From positions 1 through 64,000 of the forward strand of contig CAWGKV010000018.1 of the NCBI GenBank assembly GCA_963823165.1: 64,000 nt of DNA, given 5' to 3'. Source of the stretch: Roseiarcus sp963823165 (GTDB taxonomy: Bacteria; Pseudomonadota; Alphaproteobacteria; Rhizobiales; Beijerinckiaceae). The translations under genes were made by a program, and so were the position numbers. Position 1 is the stretch's first letter. Each line of letters starts with the position of its first letter. The notes under the pieces are model-generated. The model did no database searches. It was not told the origin of the DNA and was given only the letters and a program-made list of their open reading frames with translations. Shown piece by piece: positions 16,238 through 24,722 of the stretch.

Positions 16238-19200
16238 TCAATTGACCGCGTCCAGCCGGCTGCGGACCTTCGCCGCCAGCTCTTCCAGGGAGAACGGCTT
16301 GCCGAGGAGGTGGACGCCCGGATCGAGCTTTCCATGGCGCATGATGGCGTCGCGGCTGTAGCCGGTCATGTAGAGCACGCGCAGGCCGGGGCGGCGCCGG
16401 GTCGCTTCCTCGGCGAGCTCGCGGCCGTTGTAGTCGCCCGGCATCACGACATCGGTCAGCAGCAGGTCGAGATTGGGCGCGCTGTCGAGGACGTTGAGCG
16501 CGGCTTTGCCGCTCGAGGCTTCGGCGACGCGATAGCCTAGCTCGCGCAAAGCCTCCTTCGCATAGGCCCGCACGCCGTCGTCGTCCTCAACGAGCAAAAT
16601 GCTCTCGCGGCCGCCTGGCCGGTCGAGTTCGGCCCGGTTGCGTTCGCTGAGCCCGGCCGACGAGGCCGCCTGTCGGGGCAGGAACATTCGCACGGTCGTG
16701 CCGTGCCCGGGCTCGCTCTCGATCTGAACATGGCCGCCGGACTGCCGGCAAAATCCGTAGACCTGACTCAGGCCGAGACCGGTGCCCTTGCCGACGTCCT
16801 TGGTGGTGAAAAACGGATCGAACGCCCGATCCAGCGTCTCGGCGTCCATGCCGACGCCGGTATCCATGACCGCGATCGTCACATATTCGCCCGGCTCGAC
16901 TCGCTCCGCGAACGAGGCGACGTCATTCGCCTCGAGGCGGCGGTTTGCGGTCTCGATGATCAGCCTGCCGCCGCGCGGCATGGCGTCCCGAGCGTTGAGC
17001 GCCAGATTGACGAGGGCGCTCTCGAGCTGGTTCGGATCGACGTAGGCGTTCCAAATTCCGTCCGCCAGGATCGTCGTGAGCGAAATCGGCTCGCCGAGCG
17101 TCCGCTGCAGGAGATCGCTGACGCCGCCGACGAGCGCGTTGGCGTCCACCGCCTGCGGCGCGAGCGGCTGCCTTCGCGAGAAAGCGAGGAGGCGGCCGGT
17201 TAGCGCCCTTGCGCGCTGGACGCCCTGGAGCGCCATGTCCTTGGCCCGCTCGATCCGCGCCTTGGCCGGCGAGGCCGGCAGCTGGACGAGCTGGCGGTCG
17301 ATGGTGTCGAGCCCGCCAAGCATCAGCGTCAGCATGTTGTTGAAGTCGTGGGCGACCCCGCCGGTGAGCTGGCCGAGCGCCTCCATCTTCTGCGCCTGGC
17401 GCAACTGGTCCTCGAGACGCCGGCGTTCGCTGACGTCGCGGGCGCTGACCACGACGCGCCGCGCCTTCCCGTCGCGGCTCGGGACCGCCGTCGCCACCGC
17501 CTCGATGGTCTTGTTTTCATGGTTGCGCTCATACCGATAGGGGCCGTCGCTGCGGAGCGTCGCCCCAAGGTTGCGGTTGACCTCGGCGCCTTTTTCCGGT
17601 CCCAGAACCTGGTCCACGGCGCGTCCGACGACGTCGTCTCTGGTCATGCCGTAGAGACGGAGCGTCGCCGGATTGATCTCCTGGAAGCGGAAGCTGCCTC
17701 CGTCCTCGACGAGGACCGCGTGGCATTCGGGGGAATGATCGAAGAACGTATGCACGAGCGCTTCGCTCGCCGCGAGCTCGGCGGTCCTTTCCTGGACCCG
17801 CCGCTCCAGCGTTTCGTTGATGCGGGTGAGCTCTTCCTGCGCTCGCTTCGCGTCGGTGACGTCATGGGCGACGCCGATGAAGCCGACATGCTCGCCAGTG
17901 TGGCTCCAACGCGGTTGAGATTCCGCCCGCAGCCACCGCCATTGCCCGGCGGCGTTCCGGAAGCGGGCCTCGACCACGATCGTCGTCAGCGAGCTTTGGA
18001 TAATCGGCTCCTCGCGGAGAATGCGCGGCAGATCGTCGGGATGGATGCCCCGCCGCCAGTCGAATGCGAGCGCCTCCTCGTAGGAGCGGCCGAAGAAATC
18101 GAGATAAGCCTGGTTCACGAATTCTCGCAGGCCGTCAGCCCCGGTCACCCACATCGGCACAGGCGCGCTGTTGGCGATGGCGCGGAAGCGCGCTTCGCTC
18201 TCGGCGATCGCGCGCTCCGACAACTTGCGTTGCGTGACGTCGGTCACGACGACGTATACGCCGAGCACCCGCCCCGAGGCGTCGCGGTGCGGAACATGGG
18301 TCACTTCGGTGTAAGCGAGTCCGTTCGGCCGCGGGAACACGACTTCGTAGGAGACTTCCTCGCCCGCCAGCGCCCGCTCCAGATTGGCTCGGCGCGCATC
18401 GTACATCTCCGGACTCATCACCTCTTCTACGCGGCGTCCAACGATCTCGCTCCGCGGGCGGTCGAACCAGGTTTCGTAAGTTTTGTTGACGAACCGGAAT
18501 ACCTGGTTGCTGTCGACGTAGGAGATGAGGACGGGCAGCGCGTCGGTTATGGCCCGCAGCTTTTCCTCGCTCTCGACCGCCTCCTGTTCGGCGAGCTTTT
18601 GCTCGGTGATGTCGAGGTGCGCCCCGACCAGCGCGGTCGCCTCTCCCTTGGCGTCGCGCTCGATCTCCCCGACAGCCCTGATCCAGCGCACTGCGCCGTC
18701 GCTCGGCCGGATTACCCGGTACTCCGATTTGTATTCGTTTCCGTCTCCGGCGACGGCGGAGAACAAGCGCTCGAGCGCGTCGGCCCGGTCGTCGGGGTGG
18801 AGGCGCTGAACCCAGCTCTCGTGCGATCCGGCTTCCGCGTCGGGCCGCAGACCGTAGATCTCCAGGTATTCCGGCGAGTGGCGGGCCAGGAAACCCTTGC
18901 GCACGTCGACCCGCATGCCGCCGACCCGGCCGATCCTCTGCACCCGCTCGAGCTCGAGCTCGCGGCGGCGCAGCGTCTCGACCATCTCCTGGCGGTCGGT
19001 GACGTCGCGAAAGGCCACGCCGATCCCGTCGCCGAGAGGGAAGGCGCGGATCTCGTGATAGCGGCCCGGCCTGCGGGTCGAATAGCACTCGAAGACCTGC
19101 TTCTCGCGCTTCGCCATCACCAGCTTATACCGCCGTTCGAACTCCGTCCCGACCGCGGTCGGCGAGACTTCCCAGATCGTCCGGCCGATCACGTCCTCGC

Positions 19201-19375
19201 GCCGCAGATCGAAGATCTCCGTGGCGGCGCGGTTGAATGCGACGAAGCGCCACTGAGCGTCCAGCGCGAAAAAGCCTTCGGCGAGGCCGTCGAGAATCTC
19301 GTCCACCGCCAGCTCGACGCAATTCGCGCTTGTCGCAGCCGAGTGGGCCGAGCCGACAGACTGTTTTGCGCCCAT
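16238..19375 (-). CDS. multi-PAS hybrid sensor histidine kinase with receiver domain
   Basis: A cytoplasmic hybrid kinase of about 1045 residues with no membrane segments. Five PAS-like modules run from about residue 20 to 650, several ending in the linker D(V/I)T-x-x-K/Q. A coiled coil (ELTRINETLERRVQERTAEL) lies before the last. HisKA has the phospho-acceptor His in LTGGVAHDFNNMLTLMLGGL. The ATPase domain has NLALNARDAM, DTGVGMD and GKGTGLGLSQVYG. The C-terminal receiver has LLVEDDDG and the acceptor Asp in LLLTDVVMPG. The start at 19375 is MGAKQSVGSAHS. Signal and output partner are unknown, since no separate regulator gene is adjacent. Confidence 0.93.
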   Translation of the reverse strand: MGAKQSVGSAHSAATSANCVELAVDEILDGLAEGFFALDAQWRFVAFNRAATEIFDLRREDVIGRTIWEVSPTAVGTEFERRYKLVMAKREKQVFECYSTRRPGRYHEIRAFPLGDGIGVAFRDVTDRQEMVETLRRRELELERVQRIGRVGGMRVDVRKGFLARHSPEYLEIYGLRPDAEAGSHESWVQRLHPDDRADALERLFSAVAGDGNEYKSEYRVIRPSDGAVRWIRAVGEIERDAKGEATALVGAHLDITEQKLAEQEAVESEEKLRAITDALPVLISYVDSNQVFRFVNKTYETWFDRPRSEIVGRRVEEVMSPEMYDARRANLERALAGEEVSYEVVFPRPNGLAYTEVTHVPHRDASGRVLGVYVVVTDVTQRKLSERAIAESEARFRAIANSAPVPMWVTGADGLREFVNQAYLDFFGRSYEEALAFDWRRGIHPDDLPRILREEPIIQSSLTTIVVEARFRNAAGQWRWLRAESQPRWSHTGEHVGFIGVAHDVTDAKRAQEELTRINETLERRVQERTAELAASEALVHTFFDHSPECHAVLVEDGGSFRFQEINPATLRLYGMTRDDVVGRAVDQVLGPEKGAEVNRNLGATLRSDGPYRYERNHENKTIEAVATAVPSRDGKARRVVVSARDVSERRRLEDQLRQAQKMEALGQLTGGVAHDFNNMLTLMLGGLDTIDRQLVQLPASPAKARIERAKDMALQGVQRARALTGRLLAFSRRQPLAPQAVDANALVGGVSDLLQRTLGEPISLTTILADGIWNAYVDPNQLESALVNLALNARDAMPRGGRLIIETANRRLEANDVASFAERVEPGEYVTIAVMDTGVGMDAETLDRAFDPFFTTKDVGKGTGLGLSQVYGFCRQSGGHVQIESEPGHGTTVRMFLPRQAASSAGLSERNRAELDRPGGRESILLVEDDDGVRAYAKEALRELGYRVAEASSGKAALNVLDSAPNLDLLLTDVVMPGDYNGRELAEEATRRRPGLRVLYMTGYSRDAIMRHGKLDPGVHLLGKPFSLEELAAKVRSRLDAVN

Positions 19376-19766
19376 GGGACGACCGCCTCTTCGAAAGCGC
19401 CAGCGACCGCGACGGCATGAACAAGTCGGCCTAGTCTGAATCGTGCGGCTGGCCAAGAGTGAGGATGCGCCAAAAAGCGGCGATCATGTGGTCTTTTCGG
19501 GCATTTGCCTTTAGTCTTAAGTACAAGGTCTTCGCCGAATTCTGCAGGTCACGCTTCGCGCCGATTCTGCATCCTTCCCTATGACCCAAGGTTGTGGGGA
19601 GGTTTCGAGAACCCGCTTCGCGCGGACATGACAATCAAGACGCTTCACGGTATAATGGTACCGCAGCCGCGAACCCGGCAGATTCCTTGGCGATTCCGGC
19701 GCCGCATGGTTGACAACTCGCGCGCCGCGCGTCAGAAGCGTCGGCTTCGAAACCCACGGAACCATC
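19376..19766. other. intergenic region holding the rplM promoter
   Basis: This 391-base stretch separates the divergent kinase and rplM genes. Apart from the promoter at 19628-19656 and the rplM leader I see no gene or strong structure. Confidence 0.5.
19628..19656 (+). promoter_or_regulatory. sigma-70 promoter of rplM-rpsI
   Basis: ATGACA at 19628-19633 (five of six -35 bases) is followed after exactly 17 bases by a perfect TATAAT at 19651-19656. Transcription would begin near 19663, giving a leader of about 104 bases before the rplM ATG, long enough for ribosomal-protein control. Confidence 0.75.
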
Positions 19767-20237
19767 ATGTTCGGCAAGACCCATTCGACCAAGACGGCCG
19801 ACGTCGAGAAGAAGTGGCTTCTCATCGACGCCAAGGGCCTCGTCGTCGGGCGGCTCGCGACCATTGTCGCCATGCGCCTGCGCGGCAAGCACAAGCCAAG
19901 CTTCACCCCGCACATCGACGACGGCGACAACGTGATCGTTGTCAATGCGGAGAAGGTGGTGTTCACCGGCCGCAAGCGCGACCAGAAGGTCTACCACCAC
20001 TACACCGGCTATATTGGCGGCATCAAAGAGCGCTCCGCCAAGTCGATCCTCGAGGGCAAGCACCCCGAGCGCGTGGTCGAGAAGGCGGTCGAGCGCATGC
20101 TGCCGCGCGGGCCGCTCGGGCGCAAGCAGCTCGGCAACCTGCGCGTCTATAAGGGGCCCGACCATCCACACGCCGCCCAGCAGCCTCTTCCGCTCGACAT
20201 CGCCGCCCTCAATCCCAAGAACAGCCGGAGCGCTTAA
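19767..20237 (+). CDS. rplM: 50S ribosomal protein L13
   Basis: A 156-residue large-subunit protein. Family features include KKWLLIDAKGLVVGRLAT, KHKPSFTPHIDDGDNVIVVN, and the C-terminal RMLPRGPLGRKQLGNLRVY with GPDHPHAAQ. The ATG at 19767 gives MFGKTHSTKT, the usual alphaproteobacterial start. rpsI follows four bases later, the universal L13-S9 operon. Confidence 0.98.
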   Translation: MFGKTHSTKTADVEKKWLLIDAKGLVVGRLATIVAMRLRGKHKPSFTPHIDDGDNVIVVNAEKVVFTGRKRDQKVYHHYTGYIGGIKERSAKSILEGKHPERVVEKAVERMLPRGPLGRKQLGNLRVYKGPDHPHAAQQPLPLDIAALNPKNSRSA

Positions 20238-20241
20238 ACCC

Positions 20242-20727
20242 ATGGCTGAGACCCTCGCCTCGCTCGCTGACCTCAAGACCTCGTCCGTCGCGCCTCCGGC
20301 CGCCGCGGAAGCGCCTGTCCATGTCCAAAAACTCGACAAGAACGGGCGCGCCTACGCCACCGGCAAGCGCAAGAATGCGGTCGCCCGCGTCTGGATCAAG
20401 CCGGGCCGGGGCCTTGCGACCGTCAACGGCAAGCCGCTCGACCTTTATTTCGCCAGACCCGTTCTTCGGATGATCCTGAGCCAGCCGCTCGTCCTCGCCA
20501 ACCGCATCACCCAGTACGACGTCACCGTCTCCGTCAGCGGCGGCGGGCTCTCCGGCCAGGCGGGCGCGGTCCGCCACGGCATCGCCAAGGCCTTGACCAA
20601 CTACGAGCCGGACCTCAGGCCCGCCTTGAAGAAGGAAGGTTTTCTCACCCGCGACTCCCGCGTCGTCGAGCGCAAGAAGTACGGCCACAAGAAGGCGCGC
20701 CGCAGCTTCCAGTTCTCGAAGCGCTGA
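20242..20727 (+). CDS. rpsI: 30S ribosomal protein S9
   Basis: A 161-residue small-subunit protein with an alphaproteobacterial N-terminal extension of about 35 residues before the core GRAYATGKRKNAVARVWIKP. GGGLSGQAGAVRHGIAKAL is conserved, and the tail RRSFQFSKR ends at the P-site contact Lys/Arg. The last 24 bases, including the stop, are repeated exactly at 21417-21440. Confidence 0.98.
   Translation: MAETLASLADLKTSSVAPPAAAEAPVHVQKLDKNGRAYATGKRKNAVARVWIKPGRGLATVNGKPLDLYFARPVLRMILSQPLVLANRITQYDVTVSVSGGGLSGQAGAVRHGIAKALTNYEPDLRPALKKEGFLTRDSRVVERKKYGHKKARRSFQFSKR
20704..20727 (+). repeat. 24-bp direct repeat, copy 1 (3' end of rpsI)
   Basis: These 24 bases encode the last seven residues of S9 plus the stop codon. 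An identical copy lies at 21417-21440, same orientation, 713 bases away. The two bracket the coiled-coil gene. Confidence 0.9.
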
Positions 20728-20729
20728 TG

Positions 20730-20830
20730 TAGGCGCGGTCGCCGACCGCGTCCGCCGCGCTCACTGAGTGCGGCTACAGGAGTGGGGAGGGGGCCGCGCG
20801 CGAAGCGCGGCGGAGGGGGCGGTGGCGCCC
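20730..20830. repeat. REP-like palindromic repeats after rpsI
   Basis: GGCGCGGTCGCCGACCGCG starts the block. Then comes GGGGAGGGGG, a hairpin of the type CCGCGC-GCGAA-GCGCGG, and GGAGGGGGCG. The same G-run, hairpin and G-run plan recurs at about 52247-52287 (GGGGAGGGGGACCACG). It probably ends the rplM-rpsI message. Confidence 0.6.
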
Positions 20831-20968
20831 TCTACCTTCCACGCTTATACCGCAACCTTGCCAGCCTGGCGGAGGAGGAGGCCGTCCCGCCACGACCGCG
20901 GCCGGGAGGAGGCCGGGAGGCGACAGGCGGTGTTTTCCGGCGGCCGACATGATATCGTTCTCTCGCCA

Positions 20969-21343
20969 ATGACTGATCTCACGCTCGAGACCCTGCGCGC
21001 CGAACTGGCTCCGCTCCGCGCTCAGCTTACCGAACTGGTTCCGCTTCGCGACCAGCTTGGCGGCTTGCGCGCCCAGCTTGCCGACCTCGACGCCAAGGTT
21101 GCTCCCATGCGCGCCCAGCTCGACGGCCTGCCGCTGATCAACCGCTCGCTCACCGTGCTGCAACAGGAAACCCGCGCTTTGCGGGGCGCCTTCAACGACT
21201 TCGCCCGCACGAATGTGACGGCAGGCGAGATCGAGGCGCTGCATGCCGACGTCAACAGGGTTCAAGCCGAGAACGCAGAGCTGCAAACCCGCTTGGCGAC
21301 CGTCGAGCGCCTGCTAGAGGAGCTGCAAAGGCAACGACGCTGA
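20969..21343 (+). CDS. small coiled-coil protein, 124 aa
   Basis: From MTDLTLETLRAELAPLRAQL onward the whole protein is heptad-patterned, with repeated PLRAQL/GLRAQL/PMRAQL units in the first half and a second helix VNRVQAENAELQTRLATVER. It has no signal peptide or cysteine. It is predicted to be a soluble, oligomerising coiled coil. No clear ribosome binding site is seen. The gene lies between the two rpsI 3'-end copies, so it may have arrived with the duplicated segment. Function unknown. Confidence 0.65.
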   Translation: MTDLTLETLRAELAPLRAQLTELVPLRDQLGGLRAQLADLDAKVAPMRAQLDGLPLINRSLTVLQQETRALRGAFNDFARTNVTAGEIEALHADVNRVQAENAELQTRLATVERLLEELQRQRR

Positions 21344-21677
21344 GCAACGACGTTCCGTTCACTTCGGCACGCCGGTTTCCTGAGTTCGATCAAAGCACGG
21401 CACAACAGGCCCGCCAAGCTTCCAGTTCTCGAAGCGCTGAGCAATCCTCTCCGCGCCCGAAGCTGGACTTCAGCAATTGCTTTGGTCGTTGACACGAACC
21501 TGGTCGGGCGACTGGCCCCGCACAGGTGTCGATGAACGCCTTGACCATGACGCCGCTTTGGTGGAAAGAGCCGCCCATGATCGCCTCCTCGTCCCTGCCG
21601 CGTCGACGCTGAAGACCGCGCGAACCCGCGCGTAGCTGCGATTGCTTTTGGGATTTGAGTACGTTTGGAGGCGGCAA
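21344..21677. other. intergenic stretch with the second rpsI 3'-end copy
   Basis: Apart from the 24-base repeat at 21417-21440 this 334-base stretch has only short frames on the minus strand. One (MGGSFHQSGVMVKAFIDTC, from about 21579 leftward) reads like a coding fragment, but I cannot assign it. The argC ribosome binding site TTGGAGG is at the right edge. Confidence 0.45.
21417..21440 (+). repeat. 24-bp direct repeat, copy 2 (rpsI 3'-end duplicate)
   Basis: Identical to rpsI 20704-20727 including the TGA. No upstream rpsI coding sequence accompanies it, so only the extreme 3' end was duplicated. This is the arrangement left by site-specific integration into a gene end or by a short templated duplication. 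Confidence 0.9.
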
Positions 21678-22592
21678 ATGGCAAAAATCTTCATCGACGG
21701 CGAGGCGGGGACGACCGGCCTGCAGATCCGCGACAAGCTCGCGGGCGTCTCGGGCGTCGAGCTCGCGAGTTTGCCGGCGGAAGCGCGCAAGGATTCCGCC
21801 GCCAAGCAGAAGCTTTACGGCGAGGTCGACGTCGTCATCCTCTGCCTGCCGGACGATGCGGCCAAGGAGGCGGCGCGGCTGATCGACTCCATCGGAGAAG
21901 AAAAGGCGCCGCGGGTGATCGACGCTTCGTCCGCCCATCGCGTCGCGCCGGGCTGGACTTACGGTTTGCCAGAACTGGTCGAGGGGCAGGCCGAGGCGGT
22001 GGCGAAGGCGAGCAAAGTGACCAATCCCGGCTGCCACGCGACCGGCGCGATCACGCTGTTGCGCCCGCTGACCGAGGCCGGACTTCTGCCCCGGGATGCG
22101 GCTGTCTCGATCTCCTCCGTCAGCGGCTATTCCGGCGGCGGCAAGGCGATGATCGAGGCCTACGAGAACGGCAAGGCGCCGGCCTTCGAGCTCTATGCTC
22201 TCGGCCTCGAGCACAAGCACATGCCGGAGATCGAGCGCTATTCCGGCCTGACGACGCGCCCGGTCTTCGTCCCCTCGGTCGGCAATTTCCGCCAGGGCAT
22301 GCTGGTCAGCGTGCCGCTCCATCTCGACGCGTTGCCGGGGAAGCCGCGGGTGGCTGACCTGCGCGCGTCGTTCGAAAAACACTACAAGGGCCAGAAGCAC
22401 GTCCACGTAGCCCGCGCCGCCGACAGTCCGCGCCTCGAGCCGGAATCGCTAAACGGGACAAACGACATCGAGATTCACGTGTTCGCCAACGAGACGCGTC
22501 GCCAGGCGGTGCTGGTGGCGAAGTTCGACAATCTCGGCAAGGGCGCCTCGGGCGCGGCGGTGCAGAACCTCATGCTGATGCTGGGCCGGTAG
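21678..22592 (+). CDS. argC: N-acetyl-gamma-glutamyl-phosphate reductase, type 2
   Basis: A 304-residue enzyme of arginine synthesis that reduces N-acetylglutamyl phosphate to the semialdehyde with NADPH. Visible are IFIDGEAGTTGLQIRDKL (cofactor loop), VTNPGCHATGAITLLRPL with the catalytic Cys, and SVSGYSGGGKAMIEAYE. The C-terminal NETRRQAVLVAKFDNLGKGA is typical of the short type 2 enzyme. GGAG precedes the ATG at 21678. A degraded copy of the argC 3' end lies at about 24560-24655. Confidence 0.95.
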   Translation: MAKIFIDGEAGTTGLQIRDKLAGVSGVELASLPAEARKDSAAKQKLYGEVDVVILCLPDDAAKEAARLIDSIGEEKAPRVIDASSAHRVAPGWTYGLPELVEGQAEAVAKASKVTNPGCHATGAITLLRPLTEAGLLPRDAAVSISSVSGYSGGGKAMIEAYENGKAPAFELYALGLEHKHMPEIERYSGLTTRPVFVPSVGNFRQGMLVSVPLHLDALPGKPRVADLRASFEKHYKGQKHVHVARAADSPRLEPESLNGTNDIEIHVFANETRRQAVLVAKFDNLGKGASGAAVQNLMLMLGR

Positions 22593-22630
22593 GCTCTAGC
22601 CCGACGCCAAGCCAAGGCTCACGCAGAAAC

Positions 22631-22647
22631 ACCGCCTTTCGGGCGGT
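22631..22647. terminator. hairpin between argC and the PEP-CTERM relic
   Basis: ACCGCC-TTTC-GGGCGGT forms a short GC-rich stem-loop in the gap where argC and the minus-strand gene converge. There is no T-run, so efficiency is uncertain. Confidence 0.45.
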
Positions 22648-22675
22648 CTCTCCAAACTTCGGTTGAGGATCGCGA

Positions 22676-23591
22676 TCAGGCGGCGAGGGTTACGCAGCCC
22701 TTCTTCGCCCGGCGATAGCCGACAAAGCCTACGCCAGCGAAGCCAATCAGCATCATCACCCAGGTTGACGGCTCGGGAACGGCGGGATCGAAAGCGTTGA
22801 ATCCGGCGCGCACGGAGTTCTAGGGTCGGGGCGAACACATCCGTGCCGATGCCGGTGCTCGCGAACGCCGACAGAGTGCCGCTGAAGGTGGCGAGCGTAT
22901 TGCCGGCCCCGAACGCGTATGACGCGGTTATCACGTCGCTGCCTGCCGTGTCGAGGGAAAGATCAAGCTCCAGTTGAGAGTTGGCGAGCTCGGCAGGCGT
23001 TATGGCGACCTGATCGATTATCGTGGCCAGGTTGTCCGCGAAATCCAGCCATTGGAACTGGAGCACCGGACCCGTACTTGTCTGACGCACTCTCATCTGA
23101 AGGACCCGACCTGGGACCGAGCTAGTTTAACTCGTGAGTTGGACGTCGTATGTGCCGAGAGTGACGGAGGGCACGGTTAGATCGAACAGGCCGATGGCCG
23201 AGAACGTGGCCGCCGGATTCAAGCTTCCCCCTGTTTCAAGGTTGGCCTCGACAACTTGGACTACCGGAATGAACGGGTCGGGCTGAGTGATCACATGGCC
23301 GTTCGCCGTGTTGAGCACCGCCTGACCGTTGTTCGCCGTCGTCTCGTTGATCGTGCCCCTAACGAAGTAGCTCGCCGGTTTGCCGTTGGCGAAAGTGGTT
23401 CCCGAGGGCAAGACGGTCCCCGATCCTCCGACCAGACTGGGAGTCTCGCCGAAGCTGTCGTCAAAAATTTGCGTCCCATTGTTGGTGACGGCGAACTCAT
23501 CCAGATTGAACACATCGGCTGCCGCGACGTTGGGAAGAGCCATGGCGGCGAATGACAGCAGTGACAATGATCCGAACCATCGCTTGCGCAT
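22676..23591 (-). pseudogene. PEP-CTERM-sorted exported protein, disrupted
   Basis: The N-terminus MRKRWFGSLSLLSFAAMALP is a signal peptide (GGGAGG site just upstream of 23591). The C-terminus, in a different frame, reads VPEPSTWVMMLIGFAGVGFV then GYRRAKK, the PEP-CTERM signal for exosortase-linked sorting to the surface. Two lesions break it: an in-frame TAA at 23127-23129, after which the same frame continues, and a one-base shift near 22800-22830. Neither half shows a recognisable enzyme domain. It belongs to the secreted proteins typical of biofilm-matrix systems. Confidence 0.8.
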
Positions 23592-23758
23592 TTGTGCCTC
23601 CCGTATTGTGTCTCCTTCGATTTGGCGTCCAGTGCGGGAAAAGTTGGTCGCAGCCCCGCTTTGGCTGGTCGGCTTGCTCAACCCCGATAGTTGCATGGCG
23701 CGAGGCTGCTGAACATGGGCTGATTTGCCCATTGCGCAGCGATTGTTTGGCTCAGGGC

Positions 23759-24502
23759 TCAAGTTGCGGTTGCAATCCCCAGCGAAACGCTGAGCGCGGC
23801 CAAACTCGCGCGGTTCTTCGCATTCACCCGCATTCGCGCGCTTTCGATATGCTTATGAACGGTGGACGACGAAATCCCCAGCTTCGCCGCGATCTCATCG
23901 TCAGAGGAGCCCAGCGCGACCAGACGGACAGCTTCGATCTCGCGCTTGCTCATGCCGGCCGGCGGCATCACGTAGTCGACGCCGGCGCCGAGAGCGCGAA
24001 TGCGGGTCAAAAGACATTCGCTGATCAGGCAGAGATAGGCGCGCTGGGCTGGGTCGAATTCCTCGCCGCGCCCGATCAGCGTCACGAGCCCGAAGCGCGT
24101 CCCGCCTCGGGCGACTGGCACAGCCAAGCCCGTGGTCCAGCCGTTTTCGGCGGCGGCGCGCAAGGCCTCGCGGTCAAAGGTCGAGAATCTCTTGTCGTGG
24201 ATAATGTCGACGAACGAAAACGCCCTGCGGTAAACCTTCAGCGCGTTGAGGACCGGATCGCGATCGACGAAACCGGACCGAACGTAATAGCGCATCCAGG
24301 CCTTCGGCCAGTCGGCGATGAACATGACGTTGCGGCCGCGGTCGACGAGATCGATCTCGCCGCAGGCGACGACGTGAATTCCAAATTGCGCAACCGCCCC
24401 TTTGAACAATTCTGCGCAGGCGGCCACCGACGCGCACTCTTGCAATCGCGCGTGGAAGCAGAGCGCGTCCGCCGTGTCGCGTCCCTTCGTCACCCGACCC
24501 AC
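23759..24502 (-). CDS. LuxR-family regulator with autoinducer-binding domain (LuxR solo)
   Basis: A 247-residue regulator. Residues about 20-165 form the acyl-homoserine-lactone-binding domain: AWMRYYVRSGFVDRDPVLNA carries the Trp, Tyr and Asp-Pro contacts known from TraR, and GLAVPVARGGTRFGLVTL holds the conserved Gly. Where TraR has a pocket Trp this protein has Phe (FSFVD). The C-terminus is a GerE helix-turn-helix, MSKREIEAVRLVALGSSDDE with TVHKHIESARMRVNAKNR. No luxI synthase gene is in the window. It sits just upstream of the PEP-CTERM relic on the same strand. Confidence 0.9.
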   Translation of the reverse strand: MGRVTKGRDTADALCFHARLQECASVAACAELFKGAVAQFGIHVVACGEIDLVDRGRNVMFIADWPKAWMRYYVRSGFVDRDPVLNALKVYRRAFSFVDIIHDKRFSTFDREALRAAAENGWTTGLAVPVARGGTRFGLVTLIGRGEEFDPAQRAYLCLISECLLTRIRALGAGVDYVMPPAGMSKREIEAVRLVALGSSDDEIAAKLGISSSTVHKHIESARMRVNAKNRASLAALSVSLGIATAT

Positions 24503-24559
24503 CTGTCGCGGGGTACGAGGCTATTCGGCCGTCACCTTTCTACGATATCAAACCGCAAT

Positions 24560-24655
24560 TTGTCAAGGCGATTCTGGTCGCCAGGTTCGAGAACCACGGG
24601 CACGCGCGCGCCGGGCGCGGCGGCGCCGAACCTAATGCTGGGGCGCCTCACCTCG
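24560..24655 (+). pseudogene. degraded copy of the argC 3' end
   Basis: The plus strand encodes AILVARFENHG and then, after a frame change, APGAAAPNLML. These parallel AVLVAKFDNLG and ASGAAVQNLML at the end of the intact argC. The DNA matches argC 22510-22590 with interruptions. The PEP-CTERM relic and luxR therefore lie between two argC 3' ends. The copy is too diverged to be a recent duplication. Confidence 0.55.
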
Positions 24656-24722
24656 AACGCATGCGCAGTCGGAATACAGCAATCACAAAGTGTATTTTGT
24701 TGGGCAGCCAGTTCTCAATCTT

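Noticed and set aside
17348..19420. 690-residue open frame on the plus strand
   Set aside because: It is antisense to the histidine kinase, whose domains are all recognisable. The long frame is a by-product of high GC codon use, and the product has no family features.
20704..21440. Complete integrative element between the rpsI copies
   Set aside because: Only 713 bases with one coiled-coil gene and no integrase. At most a scar.
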